The notes below the pieces were generated by a model that made no database searches, was not told the origin of the DNA, and saw nothing but the letters and a program-made list of their open reading frames with translations. Positions 24,459-33,907 of a DNA stretch of 64,000 bases are shown in pieces (the stretch's first letter is position 1; every line of letters begins with the position of its first letter). The position numbers and the translations under genes were made by a program. Origin of the DNA: an uncultured Muribaculaceae bacterium (GTDB lineage Bacteria; Bacteroidota; Bacteroidia; Bacteroidales; Muribaculaceae); NCBI GenBank assembly GCA_910578075.1, contig CAJTPK010000019.1, forward strand, positions 7,890 to 71,889, read 5' to 3'.

Positions 24459-26735
24459 ATGAAACATTGTATATTTTCTTTAGCTGCCGCTTGTCTGATA
24501 GGATTGCCGGCAGTGGCAAAAATAAATCATCCTTCTCTGCTTTTTACTCCCGACAGGGTGGAAAAGGCTATGAAGCGTGTGTCTAATGATTCCATCCAGT
24601 CAAACGCCTGGAATCAGATTTTGACGAAAGCGGAATCTCTTTTGTCAAAAAATAATGTCAGGGAGATGGAATATCTCGCGCTCGCGTATCAAGTGACAGG
24701 GGATAAGAGGTTTTCCGACAAGTTACGCACCATGCTGCTTGATGTTGCCAAGACTCCATCGTGGGCGGACGCCGAGATGATGCAGCGCAATCCCCAATGG
24801 CGCAGTGAGTTGCAGATGGCGCATCGTGCTTTCCAGTTGGCTGTCGCATACGACGCGGTATATAATGATCTTTCATCATCCGACCGTAAGAAAATTGCCT
24901 CCGGACTTTACCGTCTGGCCGTAGAGCCCCTTCTCGGCGACTGGCTCATGGAGCCTACACGCATCCATTCGCTTAATTCCATGGGTCATAACTGGTGGAC
25001 ATCATGTGTTGGAATGGGTGGATTGTTGGCGCTTGCAATCTCCAATGAATCTCCCGAAGCAGAGAAAGCAGCAAAGGCTGCAGTTGAGTCGCTCCCGGAA
25101 TGGTTCGATTTTGCAGGCGATGCCATACAGCGTAAGCCGCGTACATTTGATCGGGACGGAGGCATGTATGAATCTATAAACTATGCAAGTTTCGGCATAA
25201 CGGAAGCATTGCTTCTTCGTCAGGCGTGGTTGAACTCGCATCCATCGTCAAAACTCGAGGAGATTCCACAGATGAAACTTCTCGCGGATTTCTTCTCGCA
25301 CGTAGCCTATCCGCGTGATGGCATACTCTACAGCATCAATTTCGGTGACAGCCATAAAAATGTAACCGGTGAAAGCTCTATGTTCCTTGCCTATGCCATG
25401 GGAGAGAAAGATCCAGCCACATTGTGGTATGCCAATCAGGTTGAGCAAGGTCAGCATAGAGAAGGGTTCCCGAGAAACTTCCCGATGGGTTTCCTTTATA
25501 CGCCGGATCTTAAAAACGCACCTGCCACTCCGGAACTTCCAAAATCCAAATTATGGAAAGATTTCGGTTGGGCCACAATGCGCGATTCCTGGGATAAGAA
25601 TTCCACGATGCTCGCTGTGAAGAGCGGCATGACTTGGAATCATTCGCATGCTGATGCCAATTCGTTTATCTTATTCCATAAGGGGGAAGATATAATAAAG
25701 GATGCAGGCAACTGCTCATATGGCAATGAGAATTACCGCAACTATTTCTTCCAGAGCGATGCCCACAATGTTGTGAAATTCAATGGTCAGGGGCAATCCA
25801 AATATCAGCAGTATCACGGCACTATGCTTCCAGGTTCGCTTTATAATCTTCTTGACGGAGCGGGAGTGAGATATGTGCTTGCCGACGGCACAGGTCCTGT
25901 AAGTGATAATTTCGCACGCAATTTCCGCCATTTCCTATGGCTCGATAATGTAGTGTTCATCATAGATGATCTTAAATCGCATGAGCAAGGTCAGTATGAA
26001 TGGCTATGGCATCCAGGAGGCGAGGCAAAGAAACGCGGAGGAGATCTCGAAATCACTAAAGGTGAGGCATCGGTAGTGGTGCGTCCGCTATATCCGCAGA
26101 CTCTTGCTCCCAGTAACTTTGTGCATGACTATCCGGAGATGCTGTATTGGGAAGTACGTGAGGCACCTGAAGAGAGTATGAAAACAACCGAAAATTATTA
26201 TTCATTCATACTTCCGGGAAAAAGTGACCGCATCAAAGGTGTGAGCGCCGTGATATTAAAAGACTCTGTGAATCAGAAAGAGTTGCCTGTTATCACACGC
26301 CGCGAGGGTAAAGATTGGATCGGCTTGCGAATCAACTGGCAAGGTAAGGTGACAGATCTCTATATCAATCAGCTCGCAGACGGAAGACTCATGCATCTCA
26401 ATTCATGGATAGAGGCTGATGGCTGGATGACAGACGCCTACATGCTCGCTGTCACTTATCCGGAGGGCAAGACAGCTGCTCAAGCTGAAAGAATATTCAT
26501 CAATCATGGAAGCTCATTGAGAAACAATGGTGACACTTGGTTCTCATCTTTGTCGAAGCTTAATGTGATTGAGGCTTTGTCAGGAAAGACACTCGACGTT
26601 GATGTCAACGGGCAGCCCAGATTCAACTTTGCGATCCGTCCGCTGAAAGGTAGTGGAAGCAGCGTAGAGTTGAATGGGAAAAAATCAGTTCCATCCAAAG
26701 ATGGAAATATGTTTAGATTCAAAGGAAATATCTGA
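24459..26735 (+). CDS. Secreted heparinase II/III-like polysaccharide lyase
   Basis: The protein has 758 residues from the start at 24459 (MKHCIFSLAAACLIGLPAVA, a clear signal peptide); the longer frame from 24399 would begin upstream of the promoter. An N-terminal alpha/alpha-toroid (residues ~20-370; HRAFQLAVAYDAVY, NSMGHNWW, GMYESINYASF) is followed by the beta-sandwich Hepar_II_III domain starting at NHSHADANSFILFHKGEDIIKDAG (~393), with the conserved His and Tyr typical of these lyases. The family eliminates at uronic acids in glycosaminoglycans, alginate-like or other uronans. It is the first gene of the plus-strand operon that ends with GH88. The substrate and PL family number were not assigned. 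Confidence 0.82.
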   Translation: MKHCIFSLAAACLIGLPAVAKINHPSLLFTPDRVEKAMKRVSNDSIQSNAWNQILTKAESLLSKNNVREMEYLALAYQVTGDKRFSDKLRTMLLDVAKTPSWADAEMMQRNPQWRSELQMAHRAFQLAVAYDAVYNDLSSSDRKKIASGLYRLAVEPLLGDWLMEPTRIHSLNSMGHNWWTSCVGMGGLLALAISNESPEAEKAAKAAVESLPEWFDFAGDAIQRKPRTFDRDGGMYESINYASFGITEALLLRQAWLNSHPSSKLEEIPQMKLLADFFSHVAYPRDGILYSINFGDSHKNVTGESSMFLAYAMGEKDPATLWYANQVEQGQHREGFPRNFPMGFLYTPDLKNAPATPELPKSKLWKDFGWATMRDSWDKNSTMLAVKSGMTWNHSHADANSFILFHKGEDIIKDAGNCSYGNENYRNYFFQSDAHNVVKFNGQGQSKYQQYHGTMLPGSLYNLLDGAGVRYVLADGTGPVSDNFARNFRHFLWLDNVVFIIDDLKSHEQGQYEWLWHPGGEAKKRGGDLEITKGEASVVVRPLYPQTLAPSNFVHDYPEMLYWEVREAPEESMKTTENYYSFILPGKSDRIKGVSAVILKDSVNQKELPVITRREGKDWIGLRINWQGKVTDLYINQLADGRLMHLNSWIEADGWMTDAYMLAVTYPEGKTAAQAERIFINHGSSLRNNGDTWFSSLSKLNVIEALSGKTLDVDVNGQPRFNFAIRPLKGSGSSVELNGKKSVPSKDGNMFRFKGNI

Positions 26736-26759
26736 TACTGTCTTATTTTGTAAAACGTT

Positions 26760-28655
26760 ATGAAGAAATCTCTGACAGTAAGTTGTGTTATGGCTCTTTC
26801 AGTTTCGGCAGTTTCCGCACAATCCCTTTATCCCGGTATGTTCGCGGATAAAATCAAAGTCGAGGCAAAAACTAAGTCATCCGTAACTCCACTCCCGCTG
26901 AGAGATGTAAGACTCCTGGAAGGGCGATTTAAGGATAATATGGAGAGAGATGCCAGGTGGATGTCGAGAATAGATGTTAACAGACTGCTTCATTCATTTT
27001 ACACCAATGCCGGAGTTCATGCCGGCAAGGAGGGCGGTTATATGACCGTGAAAAAATACGGAGGCTGGGAATCTCTCGACTGTGAGCTGCGGGGACATAC
27101 CACAGGACATCTTCTGAGTGCGACAGCTCTGATGTTTGCTGCTACCGGAGATGACAAGTTCAAGCTGAAGGGTGATTCTATTGTGAATGGATTGAAGAGA
27201 GTACAGGATACATTCGGAAACGGATATGTCAGCGCATTCCCGGAAGAATTGATCAACAGAAATATCAAAGGTCAGAGCGTCTGGGCGCCTTGGTATACAC
27301 TTCACAAGATACTTGCCGGGCTGATTGATCAGTATCTCTATGCAGATAATGGCACGGCATTGGATATAGCAGTGAAATTCGGAGATTGGATTTATAATAA
27401 ATTGTCACAGCTCGATGAAGAGACAAGGAAACTTATGATCCGTAACGAATTCGGAGGTATAAATGATGCCCTCTATTCGCTTTATGCAGTCACGGGCAAT
27501 GACCGTTATCGAAAGATGGCTGAATTCTTCTATCATAATGATGTCATAGATCCACTTAAGCAGAAAGACGGGAATATGGGTACGAAACATACAAATACCT
27601 TTATCCCAAAAACCATAGCTGAGATACGCCGTTATGAACTACTTGGAGATGAGGAGTCTTTGAATCTTACCCGCTTCTTCTGGGATGAGATGATGGCAAA
27701 CCATACGTTCCCGACAGGCTCTTTGTCAGACAAAGAGCATTATTTCGCTCCCGAAGATTTCTCTAAGCATATAACGGGTTATACGGGCGAAACATGCTGC
27801 ACATACAACATGCTTAAGCTTGCCCGACATCTGTACTGTTTGTCTCCAGACGCTGCTATTGCGGATTATATGGAAACAGCTACATACAATCATATTCTTG
27901 GTCAGCAGGATCCTGAATCAGGTATGGTTTGCTATTTTCTGCCTTTGGCATCGGGGACACATCGGGTGTATTCAACTCCTGAGAATTCATTCTGGTGTTG
28001 TGTAGGCAGCGGATTCGAGAATCATGCCAAATATGCCGAGAACATCTATTTCAAGGATGAGAACTCACTTTACGTAAATCTGTTCATAGCTTCAAAGGCA
28101 GATTGGAAAGAGAAGTCTATGTCACTTATACAAACTTCTACTTTCCCTCAGGATAATGTATTATCCATGAGAGTTTCGGCTGACAAACCTGTAAAGGCTT
28201 CATTGAAATTGCGTAATCCCGGTTGGATGAAGAATGGCAGGGTAATAATCAACGGAAAGAGTGTAAAAGCTGAGTCTAAAAACGGTTACTTTATTCTTGA
28301 CAGAAAATGGAGAGACGGAGATAGAATTGAAGTAACTTTCGATACAGAGCTGTCAGTAGAAACCGCCCCGGATAATAAATCAATCGGTATAGTTAAGTAT
28401 GGTCCCATTGTACTGGCAGGGCGTCTTGGAACTGAAGGGATGCAGTCGCCTGCGCCATTCAGTGATCCATCGAAATACAACGACTATTATACATACGATT
28501 TCCATATTCCATCGTCTTTGAAAGAGGTCGCGTTGAATCCCTCAGAATTGAAGAGAACCGGTGATCTGAAGTGGGAGACACCTTCCGGAATCAAGGTCGA
28601 GCCCTTCTTCGAAGTGCATAGAGAGCGCTATGTGGTTTATTGGAAAATCAAATAA
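26760..28655 (+). CDS. GH127-type beta-L-arabinofuranosidase (DUF1680)
   Basis: The protein has 631 residues with a signal peptide (VSAVSAQ). An alpha/alpha barrel carries the family's metal/nucleophile signature: GETCCTYNML near residue 344 and FWCCVGSGFENHAKYAENIYF near residue 410. In the characterised enzyme HypBA1 a Glu, one Cys and a Cys-Cys pair bind zinc, and one of the latter is the nucleophile; spacing and order agree. The beta-sandwich C-terminus ends with PFFEVHRERYVVYW. The predicted action is removal of beta-L-arabinofuranose from oligosaccharides in the periplasm; related GH146 cannot be excluded. It follows the lyase gene by 24 bases. Confidence 0.88.
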   Translation: MKKSLTVSCVMALSVSAVSAQSLYPGMFADKIKVEAKTKSSVTPLPLRDVRLLEGRFKDNMERDARWMSRIDVNRLLHSFYTNAGVHAGKEGGYMTVKKYGGWESLDCELRGHTTGHLLSATALMFAATGDDKFKLKGDSIVNGLKRVQDTFGNGYVSAFPEELINRNIKGQSVWAPWYTLHKILAGLIDQYLYADNGTALDIAVKFGDWIYNKLSQLDEETRKLMIRNEFGGINDALYSLYAVTGNDRYRKMAEFFYHNDVIDPLKQKDGNMGTKHTNTFIPKTIAEIRRYELLGDEESLNLTRFFWDEMMANHTFPTGSLSDKEHYFAPEDFSKHITGYTGETCCTYNMLKLARHLYCLSPDAAIADYMETATYNHILGQQDPESGMVCYFLPLASGTHRVYSTPENSFWCCVGSGFENHAKYAENIYFKDENSLYVNLFIASKADWKEKSMSLIQTSTFPQDNVLSMRVSADKPVKASLKLRNPGWMKNGRVIINGKSVKAESKNGYFILDRKWRDGDRIEVTFDTELSVETAPDNKSIGIVKYGPIVLAGRLGTEGMQSPAPFSDPSKYNDYYTYDFHIPSSLKEVALNPSELKRTGDLKWETPSGIKVEPFFEVHRERYVVYWKIK

Positions 28656-28695
28656 TTTTCACGAATATCCGAACATGAACCGATTTCAAATCTCC

Positions 28696-30255
28696 ATGAA
28701 AAGGAAGATTTTTGTCATATCTGCTATTTTGGCAGCGTTTTCGCTTAATGCGGGAGTGTGGCAATGGACCGCGCCGGTAGAGGAGTTTACGTCTTCCGAA
28801 GTTAATGGAGATCATCCCACTGCGTTTTTGTGGATTCCGGAGAAATGCGATACCGTCAAGGCTGTGATGGTTGGTCAGCATAACATGAATGAGGAGACAC
28901 TTTTCGAGATGCCTTCCTTCCGGGAAAAGATGGCAGAGCTTGGTGTGGCTCTTGTGTGGATATCTCCTATCATAAATTTTCAGGGGGATTTGGATAAACC
29001 GTTTCAGCCAACATTTGATCGTCTTGCCGCGGCAAGCGGATACTCCGAATTGTCAGATGTGCCGGTCATCCCCATCGGTCATTCCGCAATGGCGACATTT
29101 CCGTGGAATTACGCCGCATGGAATCCTGATAAGACATTGTGTATAATTTCATATCACGGAGATGCTCCGCGAACAAACCTGTGTGGTTACGGAGGTTCTA
29201 ACGTGGAATGGGGACGTAACAGGAATATCAACGGTATCCCGGGGCTCATGATTGAAGGAGAGTATGAATGGTGGGAGGATCGAGTGAATCCTGCCCGTGG
29301 TTTCAAGTTATGGTATCCGCAGAGTTGCATTTCTTTTTTGTGCGATGCCGGCAGGGGACATTTCGATGTCTCTGAGCAGGTGGCGGATTATATAGCCATG
29401 TTTGTCAAGAAATCTCTTAAATACAGAGGAACCAATTTGCGAAAAATAGACCCGGCGGATGGCTGGCTTGCACAGCGTTGGACTGGTGATGGTGTCGCGA
29501 GGGTCGCTCCCGCCAATGTATCAGACTATACCGGTGATCCTCATGATGCTTTCTGGTATTTTGATAAAGAGATAGCGGACATGACAGAAAAAATCTATGC
29601 ATCATCCCTTGATAAGAAGCCAAGGTATTTAGGTTTTATGCAGAATGGAGAAGTGCTTAATTATAATCCGGAAGTTCATGCCGGCACATTCGGCAGGTTT
29701 AAGCCGGAGGAGGATGGCCTGACGATAAAGATAAAAGGTGTGGTAACGGATTCTCTTCGACAGAAGGCTATTGACGGGGGAAAGGCAGTGAAGCTGACAA
29801 GAATCAATGGTCCGGTGAAGGTATTGAACGACAGCACTGTCAAGATTGATTTTTATTATATGGGCACTGATAACCTGCGCCGGGTTGGAGCTATATGGCT
29901 TGTCGCTGAAACCGAACCGGATGACACGTATAAGGGAGCTGTGCAGCAGATCAATATCAACATCCCTTATCCTATAGAGAACGGTGAGCCTCAGACCATA
30001 TATTTCCCGGAAATCAGGATGCCGAAGAATCTTAAGAAAGGTGTCGAACTGACTGCATTGTCTTCATCAGGGCTCCCTGTCGGGTTTTACGTTAAAGAGG
30101 GTCCTGCCGAGATGCGTGACGGCAGGCTTTACTTCACTGATATCCCCCCGCGCTCAAAACGACCGGTAAAAATCACGGTTGTAGCATGGCAATATGGCAA
30201 GGATGGTCTTTTCAAGACAGCTACACCGGTAGAGCAATCTATATATGTTAAATAA
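28696..30255 (+). CDS. Secreted alpha/beta-hydrolase-like protein, possible carbohydrate esterase
   Basis: The protein has 520 residues from the start at 28696 (signal peptide MKRKIFVISAILAAFSLNA); earlier ATGs at 28630 and 28675 overlap or crowd the previous stop. The N-terminal ~260 residues look like an alpha/beta hydrolase: VKAVMVGQHNMNEE, VPVIPIGHSAMATFPW with a G-H-S-A-M nucleophile elbow at about Ser131, and a late DAGRGHFDVSE that can supply the His. The C-terminal ~250 residues are beta-rich and unassigned. In an operon of GH127, GH97, GH43 and GH88 a role in removing acyl groups from the glycan is plausible but unproven. I do not know a characterised member. Confidence 0.65.
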   Translation: MKRKIFVISAILAAFSLNAGVWQWTAPVEEFTSSEVNGDHPTAFLWIPEKCDTVKAVMVGQHNMNEETLFEMPSFREKMAELGVALVWISPIINFQGDLDKPFQPTFDRLAAASGYSELSDVPVIPIGHSAMATFPWNYAAWNPDKTLCIISYHGDAPRTNLCGYGGSNVEWGRNRNINGIPGLMIEGEYEWWEDRVNPARGFKLWYPQSCISFLCDAGRGHFDVSEQVADYIAMFVKKSLKYRGTNLRKIDPADGWLAQRWTGDGVARVAPANVSDYTGDPHDAFWYFDKEIADMTEKIYASSLDKKPRYLGFMQNGEVLNYNPEVHAGTFGRFKPEEDGLTIKIKGVVTDSLRQKAIDGGKAVKLTRINGPVKVLNDSTVKIDFYYMGTDNLRRVGAIWLVAETEPDDTYKGAVQQININIPYPIENGEPQTIYFPEIRMPKNLKKGVELTALSSSGLPVGFYVKEGPAEMRDGRLYFTDIPPRSKRPVKITVVAWQYGKDGLFKTATPVEQSIYVK

Positions 30256-30320
30256 GACAGTCGATTGAGTAAAGACGGGGGATGAGACGTATTAAAGGTA
30301 AATTTCGACCATCTTCAGAT

Positions 30321-32255
30321 ATGAAACGCATTTTTATATTCGGACTGTTGGCAGCAGGTCTTTCCACTATGTCTGCCCAAGAGCTGTCTCTTACTTCGCC
30401 GGGTGATGTCCATTCGGTAAGAATAGGATATGTCAAGGGAGCGAGGGGGGATTTACGCTATAGTGTTGATTTTCTCGGCAGAGAGTTGATCGGTGATTCC
30501 CGTATGGGTCTTGATCTTGACAATCATGACTGGGAAATGGCTCTTGCCCTTGGGAAAAGGCAGCTGAAGTCTCCCGACTGCTGGATGGATAATTTCACAG
30601 TCGATTCAGTGGCGGTTCATGCTCCTGTGGATAAGGAGTGGAAACCACTTTACGGTGAACGCAGCGAGATTAAAGACCGATATAACAGCGGCACAATGTA
30701 TCTTTCAAAGAAAGACGGTTCCAATTATCGTCTTAATATTGAGGTGCGCGCCTATGACGAAGGTATCGCTTTCAGATACTATTTCCCCGAGCATCCTGCG
30801 GCTGTGTTTCATAAGGTAGTGGAGGATCTTACCGAATACACTTTCCCCGCCGGGGTGATGGCGTGGTCGGAAGATTGGGCGCAGGCTCCATTCGAGAGGA
30901 AAGCAATAGGGGAGATAGACCGGCCGGTGGAAAGGGCACTTACGCTTGAGTATCCCGATGGTAAGACATGGTGCGCGCTGACAGATGCGGATGTGGATGA
31001 CTGGTGTCTGACAAAATATATAGCGGATTCCAAAAAACCGAACGTATTGCGTTCGGTGATGTATAGCCCTGTCGATATAGTCACATATTATGCCACTCCA
31101 TGGAAGGTCATCATGGGTGCCGAGACACCCGGTGAACTCCTTGAGCATAATGATATCATTCTGAATCTCAACCCTCCATGCGAGATTACCGATGCTTCAT
31201 GGGTGAAGCCCGGAAAAATAATGCGCGAGACCACGTTGACAATGGAGGGAGCTAAGGCGACGATTGATTTCTGCGCCAAGCATAACATACCGTACATGCT
31301 GTTTGATTGGAAATGGTATGAACCCTGCACATCTCATGATGGTGACGCGACAAAAGTCATCGACCGTCTTGACATGAAAAAGGTTGTGGAGTATGGCAGG
31401 GAGCATGGCGTCGGAATATGGCTGTATGTAAACCAGCATGCTCTTATGAAGCAGCAGAGGGAGTTGTTTCCCTTGCTGCATGAATGGGGAATTGTAGGTG
31501 TGAAATCCGGTTTTGTGCAGTATGCGTCACACAGATGGGCTACGTGGCTTCACGATATGGTGCGTTATGCGGCTGAGAATAAGCTGATGATGAATATCCA
31601 TGATGAATTCAGACCATCCGGATTCTCAAGGACCTATCCTAATCTTCTGACCCAGGAGGGTATCCATGGTAATGAGGAGTGGCCGGACGCAACACATAAC
31701 GTCACATTGCCTTTCACCAGAATGATAAACGGAGCAGCTGATTATACCATATGCTATTATGACCCGCGACTGAAGAAGACAACGCATGCCCATCAGCTTG
31801 CAGCATCGCTCGTTTTCTACTCACCGTTGCAGACGATATTCTGGTATGACACTCCATCCCGAAGCAAAGATGAGCCGGAACTGGAATGGTTTGACAATCT
31901 TGCCACAGTATTTGACGATTCGAAAGTGTTGTCAGGCTATCCCGGCCGTAATGTTACGATAGCACGGAAGGCAGGAGATGCATGGTATCTCGGGGCGATG
32001 ACAAACAATGACGCGCGGACAGAGAAGGTGAATCTCTCATTCCTCAATCCGGATGAGATGTATCTTGCCCAGATATATACCGACGATCCGTCTGTAGACA
32101 CTGCAACAAAGGTAAGATGCAGATATATGACGGTGAAATCTACCGATGCCATGACATTCAATCTGCCTGCGAGCGGTGGAGCTGCTGTGAGGTTCATACC
32201 TGTGTCTGGCAAAGACATTAAGAAATATAAAAGATATAAAGGACAGTCATTATGA
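30321..32255 (+). CDS. GH97 glycoside hydrolase
   Basis: The protein has 644 residues from the start at 30321 (MKRIFIFGLLAAGLSTMSAQ signal peptide). An N-terminal super-sandwich (LTSPGDVHSVRIGY, DYSVDFLGRELI type) precedes a (beta/alpha)8 barrel with FDWKWYEPC, NQHALMKQQRELF, NIHDEFRPSGFSRTYPN and QEGIHGNEEW, all GH97 hallmarks. Retaining GH97 alpha-galactosidases carry a nucleophile Asp after GVK; here the segment reads GVKSGFVQ, so that Asp is not obvious, while the Glu-rich stretch of inverting members is present. Alpha-glucosidase or alpha-galactosidase activity cannot be decided. It overlaps the next gene by four bases (ATGA), implying coupled translation. Confidence 0.9.
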   Translation: MKRIFIFGLLAAGLSTMSAQELSLTSPGDVHSVRIGYVKGARGDLRYSVDFLGRELIGDSRMGLDLDNHDWEMALALGKRQLKSPDCWMDNFTVDSVAVHAPVDKEWKPLYGERSEIKDRYNSGTMYLSKKDGSNYRLNIEVRAYDEGIAFRYYFPEHPAAVFHKVVEDLTEYTFPAGVMAWSEDWAQAPFERKAIGEIDRPVERALTLEYPDGKTWCALTDADVDDWCLTKYIADSKKPNVLRSVMYSPVDIVTYYATPWKVIMGAETPGELLEHNDIILNLNPPCEITDASWVKPGKIMRETTLTMEGAKATIDFCAKHNIPYMLFDWKWYEPCTSHDGDATKVIDRLDMKKVVEYGREHGVGIWLYVNQHALMKQQRELFPLLHEWGIVGVKSGFVQYASHRWATWLHDMVRYAAENKLMMNIHDEFRPSGFSRTYPNLLTQEGIHGNEEWPDATHNVTLPFTRMINGAADYTICYYDPRLKKTTHAHQLAASLVFYSPLQTIFWYDTPSRSKDEPELEWFDNLATVFDDSKVLSGYPGRNVTIARKAGDAWYLGAMTNNDARTEKVNLSFLNPDEMYLAQIYTDDPSVDTATKVRCRYMTVKSTDAMTFNLPASGGAAVRFIPVSGKDIKKYKRYKGQSL

Positions 32256-33886
32256 AACTTGGAAATTGGTTGCTTCTGTTCTCATCGGCATTCTGTGCCG
32301 TGGCATCAGCTGATGTCTCAAACGTATGGGTTGCCGACAAAGGAAACGGTACATATGTAAATCCGATCATACATGCGGATTACAGTGATCCGGATGTTGT
32401 GGCGGCCCATGACGGGAGCGGATTCTACATGACAGCATCCTCATTTCAGTGCACACCGGGTCTGCCGATTCTTTTCTCTACGGATCTTGTTAACTGGGAG
32501 ATTGTGAATTATGCTCTTGACCGTCTTGTGCCGGAGGAATTCTATGACACCCCGCGACATGGTAAGGGTGTCTGGGCTCCGTCAATCCGTTTTCACGATG
32601 GACTGTACTATATTTTCTGGGGAGATCCTGACTTCGGAATATTTATGGTTTCAACCGATAATCCCCGAGGCAAATGGTCAGAGCCGGTGCTTGTTAAAGG
32701 AGGTAAAGGAATGATTGATCCCACACCGCTATGGGATGAGGACGGCAAATGCTATCTTGTTAACGGATGGGCTGCAAGCCGTGCGGACTTCAACAGTGTG
32801 TTGACAGTGTGGGAAATGTCGCCTGACGGTAAATCCCTTATTGGAAATCCTGTACTGGTTTATGATGGTAATGATGGATTAAACCATACTGTGGAGGGAC
32901 CTAAGTTTTACAAGAAAGGGGAGTATTATTATATCTTGTGCCCTGCTGGTGGAGTGGTTGACGGATGGCAGCTTGCCTTGCGTTCTCGTTCACCGTTCGG
33001 TCCATACGAATCAAAGATTGTGATGAGCCGCAATTCATCTGATATCAACGGTCCGCATCAGGGAGGTCTTGTTGACACTCCTGCCGGCGAATCCTGGTTC
33101 CTGCATTTTCAGGACAAAGGATTATATGGCAGGGTGATACATCTGAATCCTGTGAAATGGGTTGACGGATGGCCTGTCATGGGTGATAACGGCACACCTG
33201 TGAAGAAGCATAAGAAACCGAAAGGTCTTAAATCGGAAATCATCACTCCACAGGAATCTGATAACTTCAATTCAAGGGAACTCGGAAAGCAATGGGAATG
33301 GCACGCGAACTATAAGCCTTCGTTCGGCTTTACGTCAGATCTCGGTTTCATGAGAATTTATGGACATAAGTTATCCGATAATTATGTAAATTTCTGGGAA
33401 GTACCGAATCTGTTGCTACAGAAATTCCCCGCTCCTGCATTCACGGCGACTGCAAAGGTGAAGATCGGAGCAAGAACAGACGGACAGCAGTCAGGTCTTA
33501 TTGTGATGGGGCATGACTATTGCAGATTGTCGGTGAATTTTGAAAACAAGCGGTTTGTTATCTCTCAGGTAGAATGCAACGATGCCGAACAGGGAGGCAA
33601 GGAGACATCTTACCGGCTCGCCGAAGTTGACCCGACAAAAGTATATGAAGCCGGATTAAATCCCAATTACGAGCTGGAGATATGGCTGCGTGTTTCTGTT
33701 GCTGACGGGGGCAAATGCAGATTCTCATATTCACTCGACGGCAAGAAATTCATAGGCAGTGATCATGTGTTCACTGCAAGAGCCGGGAAATGGATTGGGG
33801 CAAAAGTCGGATTATTCAGTGTGCGTCCAAGCGGAACGGATTGCGGCTGGATTGATGTTGATTCATTTGAAATAACTAAAAAGTAA
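32252..33886 (+). CDS. GH43 beta-xylosidase/alpha-L-arabinofuranosidase
   Basis: The protein has 544 residues with a signal peptide (ends VASA). The five-bladed propeller carries the three GH43 acids in order: base Asp46 (ADYSDPDVV), pKa-modulating Asp156 (GMIDPTPLWDEDG) and acid Glu215 (TVEGPKFYKK). Residues ~340-540 form a concanavalin-like C-terminal beta-sandwich (WEWHANYKPSFGF, GLIVMGHDYC) as in GH43_12-type enzymes. It inverts terminal arabinofuranosyl or xylosyl links, probably in the periplasm. It sits between GH97 and GH88 in the same operon, matching trimming of side chains before GH88 acts. Confidence 0.93.
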   Translation: MKLGNWLLLFSSAFCAVASADVSNVWVADKGNGTYVNPIIHADYSDPDVVAAHDGSGFYMTASSFQCTPGLPILFSTDLVNWEIVNYALDRLVPEEFYDTPRHGKGVWAPSIRFHDGLYYIFWGDPDFGIFMVSTDNPRGKWSEPVLVKGGKGMIDPTPLWDEDGKCYLVNGWAASRADFNSVLTVWEMSPDGKSLIGNPVLVYDGNDGLNHTVEGPKFYKKGEYYYILCPAGGVVDGWQLALRSRSPFGPYESKIVMSRNSSDINGPHQGGLVDTPAGESWFLHFQDKGLYGRVIHLNPVKWVDGWPVMGDNGTPVKKHKKPKGLKSEIITPQESDNFNSRELGKQWEWHANYKPSFGFTSDLGFMRIYGHKLSDNYVNFWEVPNLLLQKFPAPAFTATAKVKIGARTDGQQSGLIVMGHDYCRLSVNFENKRFVISQVECNDAEQGGKETSYRLAEVDPTKVYEAGLNPNYELEIWLRVSVADGGKCRFSYSLDGKKFIGSDHVFTARAGKWIGAKVGLFSVRPSGTDCGWIDVDSFEITKK

Positions 33887-33907
33887 CGATATAAGTAATA
33901 TATCATC

